Assembly: GCA_024711325.1 (NCBI GenBank)
Contig: JANJTC010000001.1
Location: 248,001 to 312,000, forward strand
DNA: 64,000 nucleotides
Direction: 5' to 3'
From: Bacteriovoracaceae bacterium
Lineage (GTDB): Bacteria > Bdellovibrionota > Bacteriovoracia > Bacteriovoracales > Bacteriovoracaceae
The position numbers were made by a program, and so were the translations under genes. Below are positions 16,731 through 26,650 of the stretch, in pieces. The notes beneath the pieces were generated by a model that had not been told where the DNA came from, did not search any database, and worked only from the letters and a program-made list of their open reading frames with translations. Every line of letters starts with the position of its first letter. Positions within the stretch are counted from its first letter, which is position 1.

Positions 16731-17258
16731 ATGTCATTTGACGACTTAAACCTCGAATTTGAAGACGAGGAAGACTTTAAGAAGAAGAAAAGCGATGCCG
16801 TGCACGTTGATGTGGACCTGGAATTCCAGTCTCAAGGCCCTACTTCAGGCCCTTCACACTCTTCTCGTCCTATTGGTCAAAGACCTGCACCTCCAGCTGG
16901 TTTACCTGGAAATGTTCAGGCCATGCCGAATCGTCCAATTCCGGTCCAGCGTCCAGACCCTGTTATGACTTCCGGATCAAGCGCCATGAAGATCGCTCCT
17001 ATTCCAAAAGAGCAGACTAAATCTCACGACACCTTAATGGAGCAAGTTCGAAAAATAGAATTTGAAGCAGAAGTCAAAGTGCGGGTGGCCGATTTTAAAG
17101 CGGAAATTCTGGGAGATATTCTGGGTGATATGAAATTTATGGACCATCAAATTGGCCAATTGCTTGCTCGCATCAATGCTAAGCACCCGGATATGAAGCA
17201 GGAAGTGCTGATGATCAAAAAGATACTTGCCGATTTCACTGCAAAAAAACGAAGATAG
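16731..17258 (+). CDS. hypothetical cytoplasmic protein with disordered N-terminus and helical C-terminus
   Basis: A 175 aa protein. Residues 1-30 are strongly acidic (DDLNLEFEDEEDF), 35-100 are Pro/Gly/Ser-rich and probably unstructured, and 100-175 are a charged helical region that may form a coiled coil. The ribosome site AAGGTGG is good. The acidic start resembles that of the divergent pseudo-receiver protein (MSVDDDDKP). The family is not recognised. A secreted-protein gene follows 23 bases later and may be in the same operon. Confidence 0.6.
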   Translation: MSFDDLNLEFEDEEDFKKKKSDAVHVDVDLEFQSQGPTSGPSHSSRPIGQRPAPPAGLPGNVQAMPNRPIPVQRPDPVMTSGSSAMKIAPIPKEQTKSHDTLMEQVRKIEFEAEVKVRVADFKAEILGDILGDMKFMDHQIGQLLARINAKHPDMKQEVLMIKKILADFTAKKRR

Positions 17259-17281
17259 TTCATCTAACAAGGATGAACATT

Positions 17282-18106
17282 ATGCGTACCTTCCTATGCC
17301 TTATGGTATTTCTAAGCACTTCTTCTTTTGCTGGTTTTGAAAAGCTCTCTGCCCAGAACCTTAACTTTGAATATGGTGCTCCTTATGGGAAAGGCACTAT
17401 TGAAAAGGTGGGATTAGGTTATTCTCTAAAAAATGGAGCAGCACCTTATGAAGTCTCAATCGAAAAAACGCATAATTCCTTCGAGATGACTTCTGATTTT
17501 CTAGATTTTTCCTGGATGAATCCCTACAAGTTTTTTTACAACATGGAGAAATTCGATACTCAAAGAACCTCTTTCGGTCTTGGAGGAAGTTCCCACTTTA
17601 TTGAAAGTGAGCAAATGCTTTTTGTTCCCGAAGGGCGTGGAAAATACCTCGCCCAAAAGCTTTTGGCAAAATGTGAGGGGAGTTCCAGTGGAGAGTTTAA
17701 GATTCGAGTGATGGAAGATTGTAAAACTAAACTTGATGTCAGTATTAAAAGAGTAGAAGTTCCGGCAGATTTTATTCTGTATAAAATCCTCTATGAATTG
17801 CCGCAAATCCCGGGAGAATTTGATATTCCTGGTGATAATTTCATCTTGAGTTCCCGTGATGGAAAATTTAACATGCAGTTATATATCAAATACTATGTGT
17901 ATGCAGGACTCAGGGCCCATGGGCATTTCCAGTACGAAGATAATCACCAGACTCTCGCCATTAAAGTGAATCAAATTAAATTTGGTTTTTTTAATGTGAC
18001 AGGCTTCGTGATGGGTAGGCTTCAGGAGGTGATTAAAAACCCTGATATAAAAATTGATCCACCGTGGATACGTATCAATATTGGGAAACCGAATGAAGAC
18101 AGATAG
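17282..18106 (+). CDS. secreted hypothetical protein
   Basis: A 274 aa exported protein with a signal peptide (residues 1-18, ending SFAG). AAGGATG at 17269-17275 favours ATG 17282 over ATG 17273, which lies inside that ribosome site. The mature part is rich in aromatic and charged residues and looks beta-structured; two Cys are present (AKCEG and EDCKT). The family is not recognised. Its last 14 bases overlap the next gene's start. Confidence 0.65.
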   Translation: MRTFLCLMVFLSTSSFAGFEKLSAQNLNFEYGAPYGKGTIEKVGLGYSLKNGAAPYEVSIEKTHNSFEMTSDFLDFSWMNPYKFFYNMEKFDTQRTSFGLGGSSHFIESEQMLFVPEGRGKYLAQKLLAKCEGSSSGEFKIRVMEDCKTKLDVSIKRVEVPADFILYKILYELPQIPGEFDIPGDNFILSSRDGKFNMQLYIKYYVYAGLRAHGHFQYEDNHQTLAIKVNQIKFGFFNVTGFVMGRLQEVIKNPDIKIDPPWIRINIGKPNEDR

Positions 18107-18785
18107 ATTGAACCTTGTTGGAATTGAATCCCTGTATGTTGCAGGAGCAAAGTCAGACGTCGGTATTATTTTCCTTCATGGCTATGGCGCTAATATGCAT
18201 GATCTTTTTCCTTTATGGGAACTTTGGCATGCTGATAACTTTAACTGGTATTTCCCTAATGGTGTTCAGTCCCTGAACATGGGTTACTATGAGGGCAGGG
18301 CCTGGTTTTCAATTGATATGGAAAAGTTAGAACGCTCTATCCGAGAAGGCACTCAAAGGGATATGAAGGGGAGTATCCCACCCGAGTTTGATTCCACTCT
18401 TGCGCAACTTGAACTCTTTGTGCAGGAAGTGGCTAAAAAGCATAAGAAAATTTTGTTAGGAGGCTTTTCTCAGGGAGCGATGTGTGCTTCTCATCTTGCC
18501 ATGAATCCTCGGCTTAAAATTGATGGGCTGATCCTGCTCTCAGGGGGACTTCTGGCCGAGGACCGATGCCCGGCTTCCGCGCGTGGAATTCCTTTTTATC
18601 AATCTCATGGAACTGGAGATCCGATCCTGTCAATTGAGGGGGCGAAGGATCTTGAGGATAAGCTACTTTCTTTAAACTTTAGCGGTAAACTTCAAACTTT
18701 TAGCGGAGGGCATGAAATTCCTCCGGTCGTCATTCACGGTGTAAAAACCTTCATCTCTCAGTTCGCCATAGACATTAATGTCTGA
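18093..18785 (+). CDS. alpha/beta-hydrolase of the phospholipase/carboxylesterase family
   Basis: A 230 aa serine hydrolase of the carboxylesterase/YpfH type. It has the oxyanion segment FLHGYGAN, the nucleophile elbow GGFSQGAM (Ser), the acid in SHGTGDPILS (Asp) and the base in GGHEIPP (His), all in the expected order. No signal peptide, so cytoplasmic. It starts inside the end of the preceding gene (14-base overlap), indicating coupling. It could be an acyl-protein thioesterase-like enzyme or general esterase. Its end overlaps the convergent gene by 11 bases. Confidence 0.85.
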   Translation: MKTDRLNLVGIESLYVAGAKSDVGIIFLHGYGANMHDLFPLWELWHADNFNWYFPNGVQSLNMGYYEGRAWFSIDMEKLERSIREGTQRDMKGSIPPEFDSTLAQLELFVQEVAKKHKKILLGGFSQGAMCASHLAMNPRLKIDGLILLSGGLLAEDRCPASARGIPFYQSHGTGDPILSIEGAKDLEDKLLSLNFSGKLQTFSGGHEIPPVVIHGVKTFISQFAIDINV

Positions 18786-19779
18786 GCAGCAAATGAACCG
18801 TGTCTTCGGTTGAACGTGCAAAACTTTCCTTGATAATCTCAAAGGACTTATTGAAATTCATTCCTCTGACTCCAATGTTGGCACCACAATAACCACCAAA
18901 GATATCCTTGATCTTGCCTAGTGAGTGGATGGATTCAGGATCTTGAAAAAGATATTTATAATCATTACTGGCAGTAATAAATTCATAACTGAGAGTCAGC
19001 ATTAAAGGGGCAGTGAAAGCAAACTGGGTGTATAACCCTTCACGTTTAAGGGACATCGATAAGAATAGAGGAACATAGAAATGATAAATATTACGATTTA
19101 AATGTTTCACCACTTCTTCAGGATAGAAGAGCTTTCGGTAATGATCTTCCGAACTGTCTAAAATGAGATTAATAGTATCAATGACTCTTCCAACCATTTC
19201 TTTATTGGACCCAAAGTATTGATTCCCGGAGATCTGGCCTCTTTCAAGAAAGGCCAAATGTAACTTTCTTAATGAAGTGTCTTGAAAAAGAGTCGCCATG
19301 ACCATGGCCGCCATATAGGGCGTTTTAAAATGGGCAAGAGTCACATCCCAGACATTCAACTTCTCTTTTTGGCCTGTCAGATAGTCATAGAGTTGCTGAT
19401 TAAGGTCTTTGAGGTAGGGGCCGGTTTTTTGATTATTAAGTAAGGAGATCAGATGACCTTTAAAGGCCACAAATACAAAGGAACTAGGTGTCCAATTATT
19501 GTTGGGGCCACGAAGTTTTTTGTTGTCCGATATTATGATGTCATAATCAAGAAGTGTGATCATTTTCTTGACTGCTGCCTTACAGGGCGCCCGGTCCCGG
19601 TAACTCATATAGCGGTTACATCGGTTACCAATAACTGTTGAGAGTGCAAAATCCCTTAGGGCCTCCTGTTCAGCAATAAATTGCAACAGGCCATTTGCTC
19701 GCCGCTCTGCAGTGCTGCTGTTGGCATGAGCAGGAAAGAGGAGGATCAGAAACACAGGCACAAAGATAAGCATTTTCAT
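18775..19779 (-). CDS. secreted hypothetical protein
   Basis: A 334 aa protein with a signal peptide (residues 1-19, ending AHA). The mature part is mostly alpha-helical and contains three Cys (NRCNRYM, APCKAAV, GYCGANIG). No catalytic motif is recognised. The ribosome site is weak. It is divergent from sucA, with 166 bases between them. Confidence 0.65.
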   Translation of the reverse strand: MKMLIFVPVFLILLFPAHANSSTAERRANGLLQFIAEQEALRDFALSTVIGNRCNRYMSYRDRAPCKAAVKKMITLLDYDIIISDNKKLRGPNNNWTPSSFVFVAFKGHLISLLNNQKTGPYLKDLNQQLYDYLTGQKEKLNVWDVTLAHFKTPYMAAMVMATLFQDTSLRKLHLAFLERGQISGNQYFGSNKEMVGRVIDTINLILDSSEDHYRKLFYPEEVVKHLNRNIYHFYVPLFLSMSLKREGLYTQFAFTAPLMLTLSYEFITASNDYKYLFQDPESIHSLGKIKDIFGGYCGANIGVRGMNFNKSFEIIKESFARSTEDTVHLLLRH

Positions 19780-19879
19780 TTCTTAAAAGTGCTTTAATAG
19801 ACTTCAATGGTCAACCGAAAACACTTTCCGGGGCGCAGAGTTAAAATTCTTAGTTCATGAAATATCTGGGTTTTAACAT

Positions 19880-19908
19880 TCACACACTTAGAGCAATGGC
19901 CTATAATA
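19880..19908 (+). promoter_or_regulatory. sigma-70-type promoter of the sucA-sucB-lpd operon
   Basis: TTCACA (19880-19885), a 17-base spacer, then a perfect TATAAT (19903-19908). The predicted start near 19915 leaves a leader of about 30 bases before the sucA ATG. Confidence 0.75.
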
Positions 19909-19945
19909 TGCTCAATCAATAAACCCCTTTCATGAGCTAATTTTT

Positions 19946-22684
19946 ATGACAATTTCTCAAGATTACTCTTACCTTTCCTCTTCCGATAACACTTTTATAG
20001 ATAGCCTTTATAGTGATTTTAAGAAAAATCCGGATTCTGTAGATCAATCATGGAAACAGTTTTTTCAAGGTGTCGAGTTTGCTTTAAGTAAACCGGATGC
20101 AGGTGGAGAAGTGACCCCGGGGAATTTGGGCAAAGAATTTAAAGTGTATCACTTGATTGAGGCCTACCGTTGTCGTGGTCATCTTATTTCTACGACTAAT
20201 CCTATTCGTGAACGGGTAAACCGTTTTCCAAGATTAGATCTTGAAGATCATGGTTTGAGCGCTGCTGATTTAGAAGAAACGTTCATGATAGGCGAAACTC
20301 TTGGTCTAAAGAATGCCAAACTTAAGGATATCATCACTCATTTGAAAAATATTTACTGTGGCACTTTAGGTGTTGAATATATGCACAGTAATGATCTTGC
20401 CATTCGGGACTGGTTTCAAAACAAGATTGAAAATGAGTCAAAAGAAAATAGATTTGGAATAGAAAAGAAAAAAAGAATCCTTACTAAGCTTAACGAAGCT
20501 GTGGCGTTTGAGAATTTCTTACATACCAAATATGTTGGTCAAAAACGGTTCTCACTTGAGGGGGGAGAAAATACTATCCCCGCCCTGGATGCCATTATTA
20601 ACCATTCAGCACTCCATGGAATTGAAGAGGTTGTCATCGGTATGGCCCATAGAGGCCGCCTGAATGTACTGGCAAACATCATGGGGAAAACTTATGAATA
20701 CATCTTTAATGAATTTGAAGGTCAGGCCGTGCCGGATCTTACTATGGGTGATGGGGATGTGAAGTATCACATGGGTTACTCTTCTCATGTGAGCACTACA
20801 AGTGGGCAGAAAGTTTATCTTAAACTTATGCCAAACCCTTCTCACCTCGAAGCGGTTAACGCTGTTGTTCTGGGTTATGCCCGCGCGCAAGGGGATTCTC
20901 TTTATAATGAAAATCCGGATAAGATTCTTCCTATTGTCATTCATGGTGACGCTGCCTTGGCCGGCCAGGGAATCTGTTATGAGACCGTTCAAATGTCGGC
21001 CCTTAAAGGTTATAATGTTGGTGGTACCATTCATTTTGTCATTAATAACCAGATAGGATTTACGACCGACTTTGATGATGCCCGCTCTTCAATCTACTCA
21101 ACCTCAGTCGGACGGGTATTGGAAACTCCGATTCTTCATGTGAACGGAGATGATGCTGAAGCTGTTGTATATGCGGTTGAACTGGCCTCAGAATTTCGTG
21201 CTAAATTCCATAAGGATATCTTTGTTGATATGGTTTGCTATCGTAAGCATGGCCACAACGAATCGGATGAACCTAGATTCACTCAGCCTAAGTTTTACAA
21301 CCTGATTTCCAAGCACTCTAATCCCCGTGAAGTGTATAAAGAAAAACTCATCGAGGGTAAGCAGATTGAAGCTCAGCTTGCAGTTCAAATGGAAGAGCAG
21401 TTCAAGAATCTCCTGCAAGACCGCTTCAATATGGTTAAGCAAAAACCACTGCCTTATCTTTACCAAAAGCCTGAGGAAGAGTGGAAGGCCTTCCGTCGTT
21501 CAACTCCTAAAGATTTCGATTACTCACCTAAAACTTCCGTCAGTAAAGAACTTCTGGAAAAGAACCTTAAGGCCTTGACGACAGTTCCAAGTGATTTTAA
21601 GCCTATTCAGAAGATTGATAAGCTTTTGGAAGAAAGATCAAGACGCTGGAAAGAAGATCAGATTGACTGGGCCCTGGCAGAGCTAATGAGTTATGGTTCC
21701 CTTCTTCAAGAGGGAGTGAGTGTCAGGATGTCAGGACAAGATTGTATTCGGGGGACTTTTTCTCACCGGCATGCCGGTATAGTGGATGAGAATTCAAACA
21801 CTCGTCATGTGTTCTTAAACAATGTTTCAGAAAATAATAGCAAGTTTAAAATTTATAACTCACTTCTTTCAGAATATGCTGTTCTGGGTTTTGAGTATGG
21901 TTATTCACTAGGATCACCAAAATCACTTAATATCTGGGAAGCTCAGTTTGGTGATTTTGCCAATGGTGCACAGACAATAATTGATCAGTTTATCTCTTCT
22001 GGTGAATCAAAATGGCAAAGACAATCAGGAGTGGTTTTACTTCTTCCTCATGGTTACGAAGGTCAGGGACCAGAGCATTCCAATGCACGTCCTGAGCGAT
22101 TCCTGCAATTAGCTGCTGAGTGGAACATGGTTGTAGCTAACCTCACGACTCCTGCAAATATCTTCCACATTCTACGTCGTCAGGTGAAATGGGATTTTAG
22201 AAAGCCATTAGTTATTTTCACTCCTAAATCCCTGTTGCGCCACCCGGAATGTGTTTCAACAGTGAAGGATCTGACTGAAGGATCATTCCAGGAAATCATT
22301 GATGACAGCTCTGTGAATGTTAAAGACGTTAAGCGTCTGGTGATGTGTACAGGTAAAGTTTATTATGATCTTAAGGCCAAGCAAGTTAAGGATAAGCGTA
22401 AAGATGTGGCCATCGTACGACTGGAACAACTTTATCCAATGCCTGAAGAACAGAGCTGGAAGCTTCTTGAAAAATATAAGAACGCAGAGAAAGTATGGGT
22501 TCAGGAAGAACCAAAAAACATGGGAGCTTTCACATTCCTTCGCCGTTACGCTCAGTTTGATAATTTTAAATTAATTGCCCGTAAGTCTTCAGCTTCCCCG
22601 GCCACAGGATATGCCAGTGTGCATGCTCAGGAGCAAGCAAGAATTGTCAATGGTGCCTTCGCTGAAAAAATTGAATTAGTTTAA
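19946..22684 (+). CDS. sucA: 2-oxoglutarate dehydrogenase E1 component
   Basis: Thiamine-diphosphate-dependent decarboxylase of the 2-oxoglutarate dehydrogenase complex, converting 2-oxoglutarate to a succinyl group on E2 lipoate in the TCA cycle. The 912 aa length fits (about 930 is usual). The N-terminal E2-binding stretch is present (YSDFKKNPDSVDQSWKQFF), as are the active-site elements IGMAHRGRLNVL, GDAALAGQG with downstream NNQIGFTT for ThDP/Mg, and the C-terminal HGYEGQGPEHSNARPERFLQ. It is first in a three-gene operon with sucB and lpd. Confidence 0.97.
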   Translation: MTISQDYSYLSSSDNTFIDSLYSDFKKNPDSVDQSWKQFFQGVEFALSKPDAGGEVTPGNLGKEFKVYHLIEAYRCRGHLISTTNPIRERVNRFPRLDLEDHGLSAADLEETFMIGETLGLKNAKLKDIITHLKNIYCGTLGVEYMHSNDLAIRDWFQNKIENESKENRFGIEKKKRILTKLNEAVAFENFLHTKYVGQKRFSLEGGENTIPALDAIINHSALHGIEEVVIGMAHRGRLNVLANIMGKTYEYIFNEFEGQAVPDLTMGDGDVKYHMGYSSHVSTTSGQKVYLKLMPNPSHLEAVNAVVLGYARAQGDSLYNENPDKILPIVIHGDAALAGQGICYETVQMSALKGYNVGGTIHFVINNQIGFTTDFDDARSSIYSTSVGRVLETPILHVNGDDAEAVVYAVELASEFRAKFHKDIFVDMVCYRKHGHNESDEPRFTQPKFYNLISKHSNPREVYKEKLIEGKQIEAQLAVQMEEQFKNLLQDRFNMVKQKPLPYLYQKPEEEWKAFRRSTPKDFDYSPKTSVSKELLEKNLKALTTVPSDFKPIQKIDKLLEERSRRWKEDQIDWALAELMSYGSLLQEGVSVRMSGQDCIRGTFSHRHAGIVDENSNTRHVFLNNVSENNSKFKIYNSLLSEYAVLGFEYGYSLGSPKSLNIWEAQFGDFANGAQTIIDQFISSGESKWQRQSGVVLLLPHGYEGQGPEHSNARPERFLQLAAEWNMVVANLTTPANIFHILRRQVKWDFRKPLVIFTPKSLLRHPECVSTVKDLTEGSFQEIIDDSSVNVKDVKRLVMCTGKVYYDLKAKQVKDKRKDVAIVRLEQLYPMPEEQSWKLLEKYKNAEKVWVQEEPKNMGAFTFLRRYAQFDNFKLIARKSSASPATGYASVHAQEQARIVNGAFAEKIELV

Positions 22685-22702
22685 GAGATAAAAGGATTAT
22701 TT

Positions 22703-23914
22703 ATGATTGATGTTAAAGTTCCTGCTGTTGGAGAATCTATCTCGGAAGTCACGATTGCCAGCTGGCTTAAAAAAGATGGAGAGATGGTTAAGCTTGATGA
22801 GGCCATCTGCTCAATAGAGTCAGATAAGGCCACCTTAGAAATATCAGCACCTAAGGCGGGAAAATTAAAAATTTTGGTTCAGGAAGGTGAAACAGTCAAT
22901 ATTGGAACTAAAGTTGCAGAGGTCGATGAATCAGTGACTGCTGCTGCTACGCCAGTTGAGAAAATCACTCCTGCCAAGGAAGCACCGGCCACTGCTGCAG
23001 TTCAAAAAGTGAATGAAGAATCTAAAAATTATCCGTCACCAGCTGCGGCCAAGATTCTTGCTGAAAAAGGTGTTGATTCATCTTCCGTGTCAGGTTCCGG
23101 TAAGGATGGACGTATTACTAAGGCCGACGCTTTGGGTGCATCAGTTCCAGTTGCCAAAGCTCCGGAGTCTGAGATGAAGGCCTTGGCCCGAGAAACAATG
23201 TCATCGTCCTTCTCCCGTGAAATTCGACGCGAAAAAATGTCAGGTCTTCGTAAAACAATTGCAACCAGACTCGTAAATGCCAAGAATACGACAGCGATGC
23301 TCACCACATTTAATGAAGTTGATATGAGTGCAGTGATGGAACTCCGTAAAAAATACAAAGACAGCTTCAAAGAAAAGCATGGAGTTGGACTGGGCTTTAT
23401 GAGCTTCTTTACAAAGGCCGTATGTGCCGCTCTTAAACAATACCCGGCGGTTAATGGAATGATTGATGGAAATGAAATTGTCTATCACAATTATTCAGAC
23501 ATTGGTGTTGCCGTTTCAACACCGCGAGGATTGGTGGTTCCGGTTATCCGAAACGCTGAGTCCATGGGAATGGCCGCAATTGAATCCAGAATAGTGGAGC
23601 TTGCCACTCGTGCCAGAGACGGAAAGATTACTATCGAAGAAATGCAGAATGGAACATTTACAATCACCAACGGTGGCATCTTCGGTTCAATGCTTTCCAC
23701 TCCAATTCTTAATGCCCCACAATCTGCAATTTTAGGTCTTCACAATATTGTAGAACGACCGGTGGCGCTTAATGGACAGGTTGTTATTCGTCCAATTATG
23801 TATCTGGCACTTTCGTATGATCATAGAATTATAGATGGACGTGAATCAGTATCTTTCCTTAAAGCAGTAAAAGAGATGATAGAAGATCCATCACGTTTAT
23901 TATTAGACATCTAA
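22703..23914 (+). CDS. sucB: 2-oxoglutarate dehydrogenase E2 (dihydrolipoamide succinyltransferase)
   Basis: A 403 aa core acyltransferase of the complex. Residues 1-78 are one lipoyl domain with the lipoylated Lys in ESDKATLEI (about residue 42). Residues 110-147 are the peripheral subunit-binding domain ([12 protein letters not shown] to GRITKADAL). Residues 170-403 are the catalytic domain, with [12 protein letters not shown] carrying His and Asp near residue 375. It starts 18 bases after sucA. The single lipoyl domain and overall length match SucB rather than pyruvate dehydrogenase E2. Confidence 0.96.
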   Translation: MIDVKVPAVGESISEVTIASWLKKDGEMVKLDEAICSIESDKATLEISAPKAGKLKILVQEGETVNIGTKVAEVDESVTAAATPVEKITPAKEAPATAAVQKVNEESKNYPSPAAAKILAEKGVDSSSVSGSGKDGRITKADALGASVPVAKAPESEMKALARETMSSSFSREIRREKMSGLRKTIATRLVNAKNTTAMLTTFNEVDMSAVMELRKKYKDSFKEKHGVGLGFMSFFTKAVCAALKQYPAVNGMIDGNEIVYHNYSDIGVAVSTPRGLVVPVIRNAESMGMAAIESRIVELATRARDGKITIEEMQNGTFTITNGGIFGSMLSTPILNAPQSAILGLHNIVERPVALNGQVVIRPIMYLALSYDHRIIDGRESVSFLKAVKEMIEDPSRLLLDI

Positions 23915-23925
23915 GGTAGAATTTT

Positions 23926-25329
23926 ATGGAACAATTTGATTTAGTCGTTATTGGTTCTGGCCCCGGTGGTTATATTGCAGCTATTCGTGCTGCTCAGTTA
24001 AAGATGAAGGTTGCCATCATTGAAAGATATGAAAAACTTGGTGGTACCTGCTTAAACGTGGGTTGTATCCCATCAAAGGCATGGCTTGATTCTTCAGAAC
24101 GTTATCATGAAACAATTCACTCCCACGCTCTTCATGGTATTGAAGTTTCGGATGTTAAACTTGATGTGAAGAAAATGAGTGAGCGAGTCTCAAAAGTGGT
24201 TGAAGGCATCACTGGTGGCGTTGCTTTCCTCATGAAAAAAAATAAAATAACTGTCTTCTATGGCCATGGATCATTCAAGGATAAAAATACCATCGTAATT
24301 AATGGGCAGCAGGGGACACAGGAAATCTTCGCGAAAAAAGTGATCATAGCAACAGGTTCAAAACCTTCGAGCTTGCCAGGTGTCACCATAGATAAGGAAA
24401 GAGTGATCACAAGTACTGAGGCACTCAAACTTGAAACAGTTCCCAAACATTTAATTGTCATTGGCGGTGGAGTTATTGGGCTTGAATTGGGATCAGTTTT
24501 TAAGCGTCTCGGATCAAAAGTCTCGGTGGTGGAATACGCTGACTCTTGTATCGCTGCTATGGATGTTGATTTAGGAAAAGAACTTCAAAAAGTTCTTAAA
24601 AAAGACGGAATAACTTTTCACATGGGTCACGGTGTTACTTCCGTTGTTCGAAAAGGTAATGACGTCATTGTTAAGGCCAAGAATAAAACATCAAATGAAG
24701 AGATTGAACTTGTCGGCGATTATTGTCTGGTGGCCGTAGGTCGCCGTCCTTATACAGAAAATTTGGGACTGGAAATGGCCGGTCTTAAAGTGGATGAGCG
24801 AGGACGCATTCCAGTTAATGAACATCTGCAAACAGAGACTCCTCACATCTATGCTATTGGTGATGTGATCAAAGGGGCCATGCTTGCTCATAAGGCCGAA
24901 GAAGAGGGTGTTTTTGTCGCTGAACATATGGCCGGTCAGAAGCCCCATATCAATTACCTTTTAATTCCTGGAGTGGTATATACATGGCCGGAAGTGGCAG
25001 GTGTTGGTTATACCGAGCAGGAATTAAAGCAGAAAGGTATTGAATATAAGGCTGGAAAATTTCCCTTTTTAGCATTAGGTAGAGCAGTTGCTTCCAATGA
25101 AAAAAATGGTTTTATCAAGGTTTTAGCTGATAAAACCAGCGATGAAATCCTGGGTGTTCATATGATTGGACCCCGAGTGGCCGATGTTATAGCAGAAGCA
25201 GTGGTTGCTATGGAGTTCAGGGCAAGCGCGGAAGACATTGGGCGAACATCCCATGCTCACCCGACTTACTCTGAAGGTTTTAAAGAGGCCTGTCTTGCGG
25301 CAACTGAAAGTAGAGCTCTGAATATTTAA
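23926..25329 (+). CDS. lpd: dihydrolipoyl dehydrogenase (E3)
   Basis: A 467 aa FAD flavoprotein that reoxidises dihydrolipoamide with NAD. Visible: FAD fold GSGPGGYIAA (residues 9-18), redox disulfide GGTCLNVGCIPSK, NAD fold VIGGGVIGLELG near 185, and the C-terminal dimer-interface His-Glu pair in HAHPTYSEGFKEA. It is the last gene of the operon, 11 bases after sucB with AAGGTAG before the ATG, and is followed by a strong terminator. As the only E3 in view it may also serve pyruvate dehydrogenase and glycine cleavage. Confidence 0.97.
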   Translation: MEQFDLVVIGSGPGGYIAAIRAAQLKMKVAIIERYEKLGGTCLNVGCIPSKAWLDSSERYHETIHSHALHGIEVSDVKLDVKKMSERVSKVVEGITGGVAFLMKKNKITVFYGHGSFKDKNTIVINGQQGTQEIFAKKVIIATGSKPSSLPGVTIDKERVITSTEALKLETVPKHLIVIGGGVIGLELGSVFKRLGSKVSVVEYADSCIAAMDVDLGKELQKVLKKDGITFHMGHGVTSVVRKGNDVIVKAKNKTSNEEIELVGDYCLVAVGRRPYTENLGLEMAGLKVDERGRIPVNEHLQTETPHIYAIGDVIKGAMLAHKAEEEGVFVAEHMAGQKPHINYLLIPGVVYTWPEVAGVGYTEQELKQKGIEYKAGKFPFLALGRAVASNEKNGFIKVLADKTSDEILGVHMIGPRVADVIAEAVVAMEFRASAEDIGRTSHAHPTYSEGFKEACLAATESRALNI

Positions 25330-25364
25330 TGAACGGCGGCCTGATGGCCGCCATTCATTTTTCT
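25328..25364 (+). terminator. intrinsic terminator of the sucA-sucB-lpd operon
   Basis: A GC-rich 7-bp core stem (25335-25341 with 25346-25352, loop TGAT) extended past one mismatch by six or seven A/T-rich pairs including the lpd stop, followed by TTTTTC. Confidence 0.85.
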
Positions 25365-25382
25365 TAAATTCCCTTCTTAAAC

Positions 25383-25410
25383 TTGCTTTCTGAATAGAGT
25401 CTTCTATAAG
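25383..25410 (+). promoter_or_regulatory. promoter of the GAF-kinase gene
   Basis: TTGCTT (25383-25388), a 16-base spacer and TATAAG (25405-25410), lying between the lpd terminator and the GGAGG ribosome site at 25420-25424. Confidence 0.55.
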
Positions 25411-25429
25411 CTTCTCTCTGGAGGTTTAA

Positions 25430-26650
25430 ATGGAAGAACCACAAACTTCATCAAATGAATTTGAAAGACTGAATAATCTTAAAAGGTATTCAATCATTGG
25501 TTCCAATCAAAATGTTACTTTTGATCAGCTGACACATCTGGCCTCCACCATCTGTGACACCCCTGTGGCCTTGATCAGCTTTTTGGATAGTGAAACTCAG
25601 TGGGTAAAATCATCTATTGGGATTGAACTGGATTCTTTCTCCCGCGATATTTCTGCCTGCAATGTCACCATCGAACAAGAAGGTTTGCTAGAAATTCATG
25701 ATTTAAAGGAAGAGAAATTTTTGCCTTATAATGAATTTCTAAAAAATGCAGGCTTTCGTTTTTATGCAGGCCTTCCGATAAAATCTCCTGAAGGCTTTAA
25801 CATTGGAACCATTTGTGTTTTGGATTATGTCACTCGGAAACTGACTCCTGAACAAGTGGTTGCCTTGACTAAGATTCGTCAACAGATTGAGGACCTCATT
25901 GGCATTAGAAAAGAATATCGCTCCAATTTAGAAGGCTTCCAGGATACTGAAAAAGTTAATTTACAGCGGCATCAGGATATCATCTATAAAGCGAAAACCA
26001 AGGCGATGGCCGAATTGTCTGCCGGGCTCACTTTCAGAATTAAAGGGCACCTTAAAATTATTGAAAACGCAGTCAATATTCTGGAGGATGATCAAAAAAA
26101 TAGCGAAGATCACTCCCAAATGTCATTATTAAAAAGGGCCAGTAATGATATCTCGGGTATTTTAGATTCTCTCGAGAAATTCATTAAGACCGAAAACGAG
26201 AAAGGTACCAAACCTTTGGACCTTGGGACAGTCCTTCAGGAAGTCATCCAACATCTTGAATACCTCTTTAAAAAATTTGATATTACCCTTAAGACCGATA
26301 TAACCAGTGACATAATTTGCATTGGCAACAGTTCTCAATTAATGGCCTCGTTTTATGCCATCTTAGTCAATGCGATTGAAGCCGTTGACTCACTGGAAAA
26401 AAGGGAAATTAAGGTCACATTAACTCTTGAGGATCACGTTGCAGTAGTTAAGGTCAGTGATAGTGGTTCAGGGATATTAGAGTCTATCAGGCCCTTTATC
26501 TTTCAACCTTTTTTTACGACAAAAGGTGAATGCAGTCTTGGCATCGGTTTGTCCCTGGCCTTAACCATTCTTAAAAGACATTCAGGTAATTTGATTTTAG
26601 AAAATGATAAAAATCCTACAGTCTTTAGAATGGAATTACCGGTACCTTGA
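25430..26650 (+). CDS. GAF-domain histidine-kinase-like protein lacking the H-box histidine
   Basis: A 406 aa soluble protein. Residues 20-160 are a GAF sensor domain (SFLDSETQWVKS, GTICVLD). Residues 185-250 align with the dimerisation/phosphoacceptor helix, but the normal AGIAHEINNPL reads AGLTFRIKGHL here: the His is Phe202 and the following Glu is Arg203. Residues 265-406 are an intact ATPase domain with an N-box (ILVNAIEAVDS), G1 (VSDSGSGIL), an F-box-like FQPFFTT and G2 (LGIGLSLALTIL). It could be a pseudokinase partner that needs another kinase, or an ATP-binding sensor. A promoter and GGAGG lie upstream. No response regulator is adjacent. Confidence 0.85.
   Translation: MEEPQTSSNEFERLNNLKRYSIIGSNQNVTFDQLTHLASTICDTPVALISFLDSETQWVKSSIGIELDSFSRDISACNVTIEQEGLLEIHDLKEEKFLPYNEFLKNAGFRFYAGLPIKSPEGFNIGTICVLDYVTRKLTPEQVVALTKIRQQIEDLIGIRKEYRSNLEGFQDTEKVNLQRHQDIIYKAKTKAMAELSAGLTFRIKGHLKIIENAVNILEDDQKNSEDHSQMSLLKRASNDISGILDSLEKFIKTENEKGTKPLDLGTVLQEVIQHLEYLFKKFDITLKTDITSDIICIGNSSQLMASFYAILVNAIEAVDSLEKREIKVTLTLEDHVAVVKVSDSGSGILESIRPFIFQPFFTTKGECSLGIGLSLALTILKRHSGNLILENDKNPTVFRMELPVP

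Noticed and set aside
20606-21034. 142-codon open frame on the minus strand
   Set aside because: It lies wholly inside sucA on the opposite strand, has no ribosome site, and its residues form no recognisable domain.
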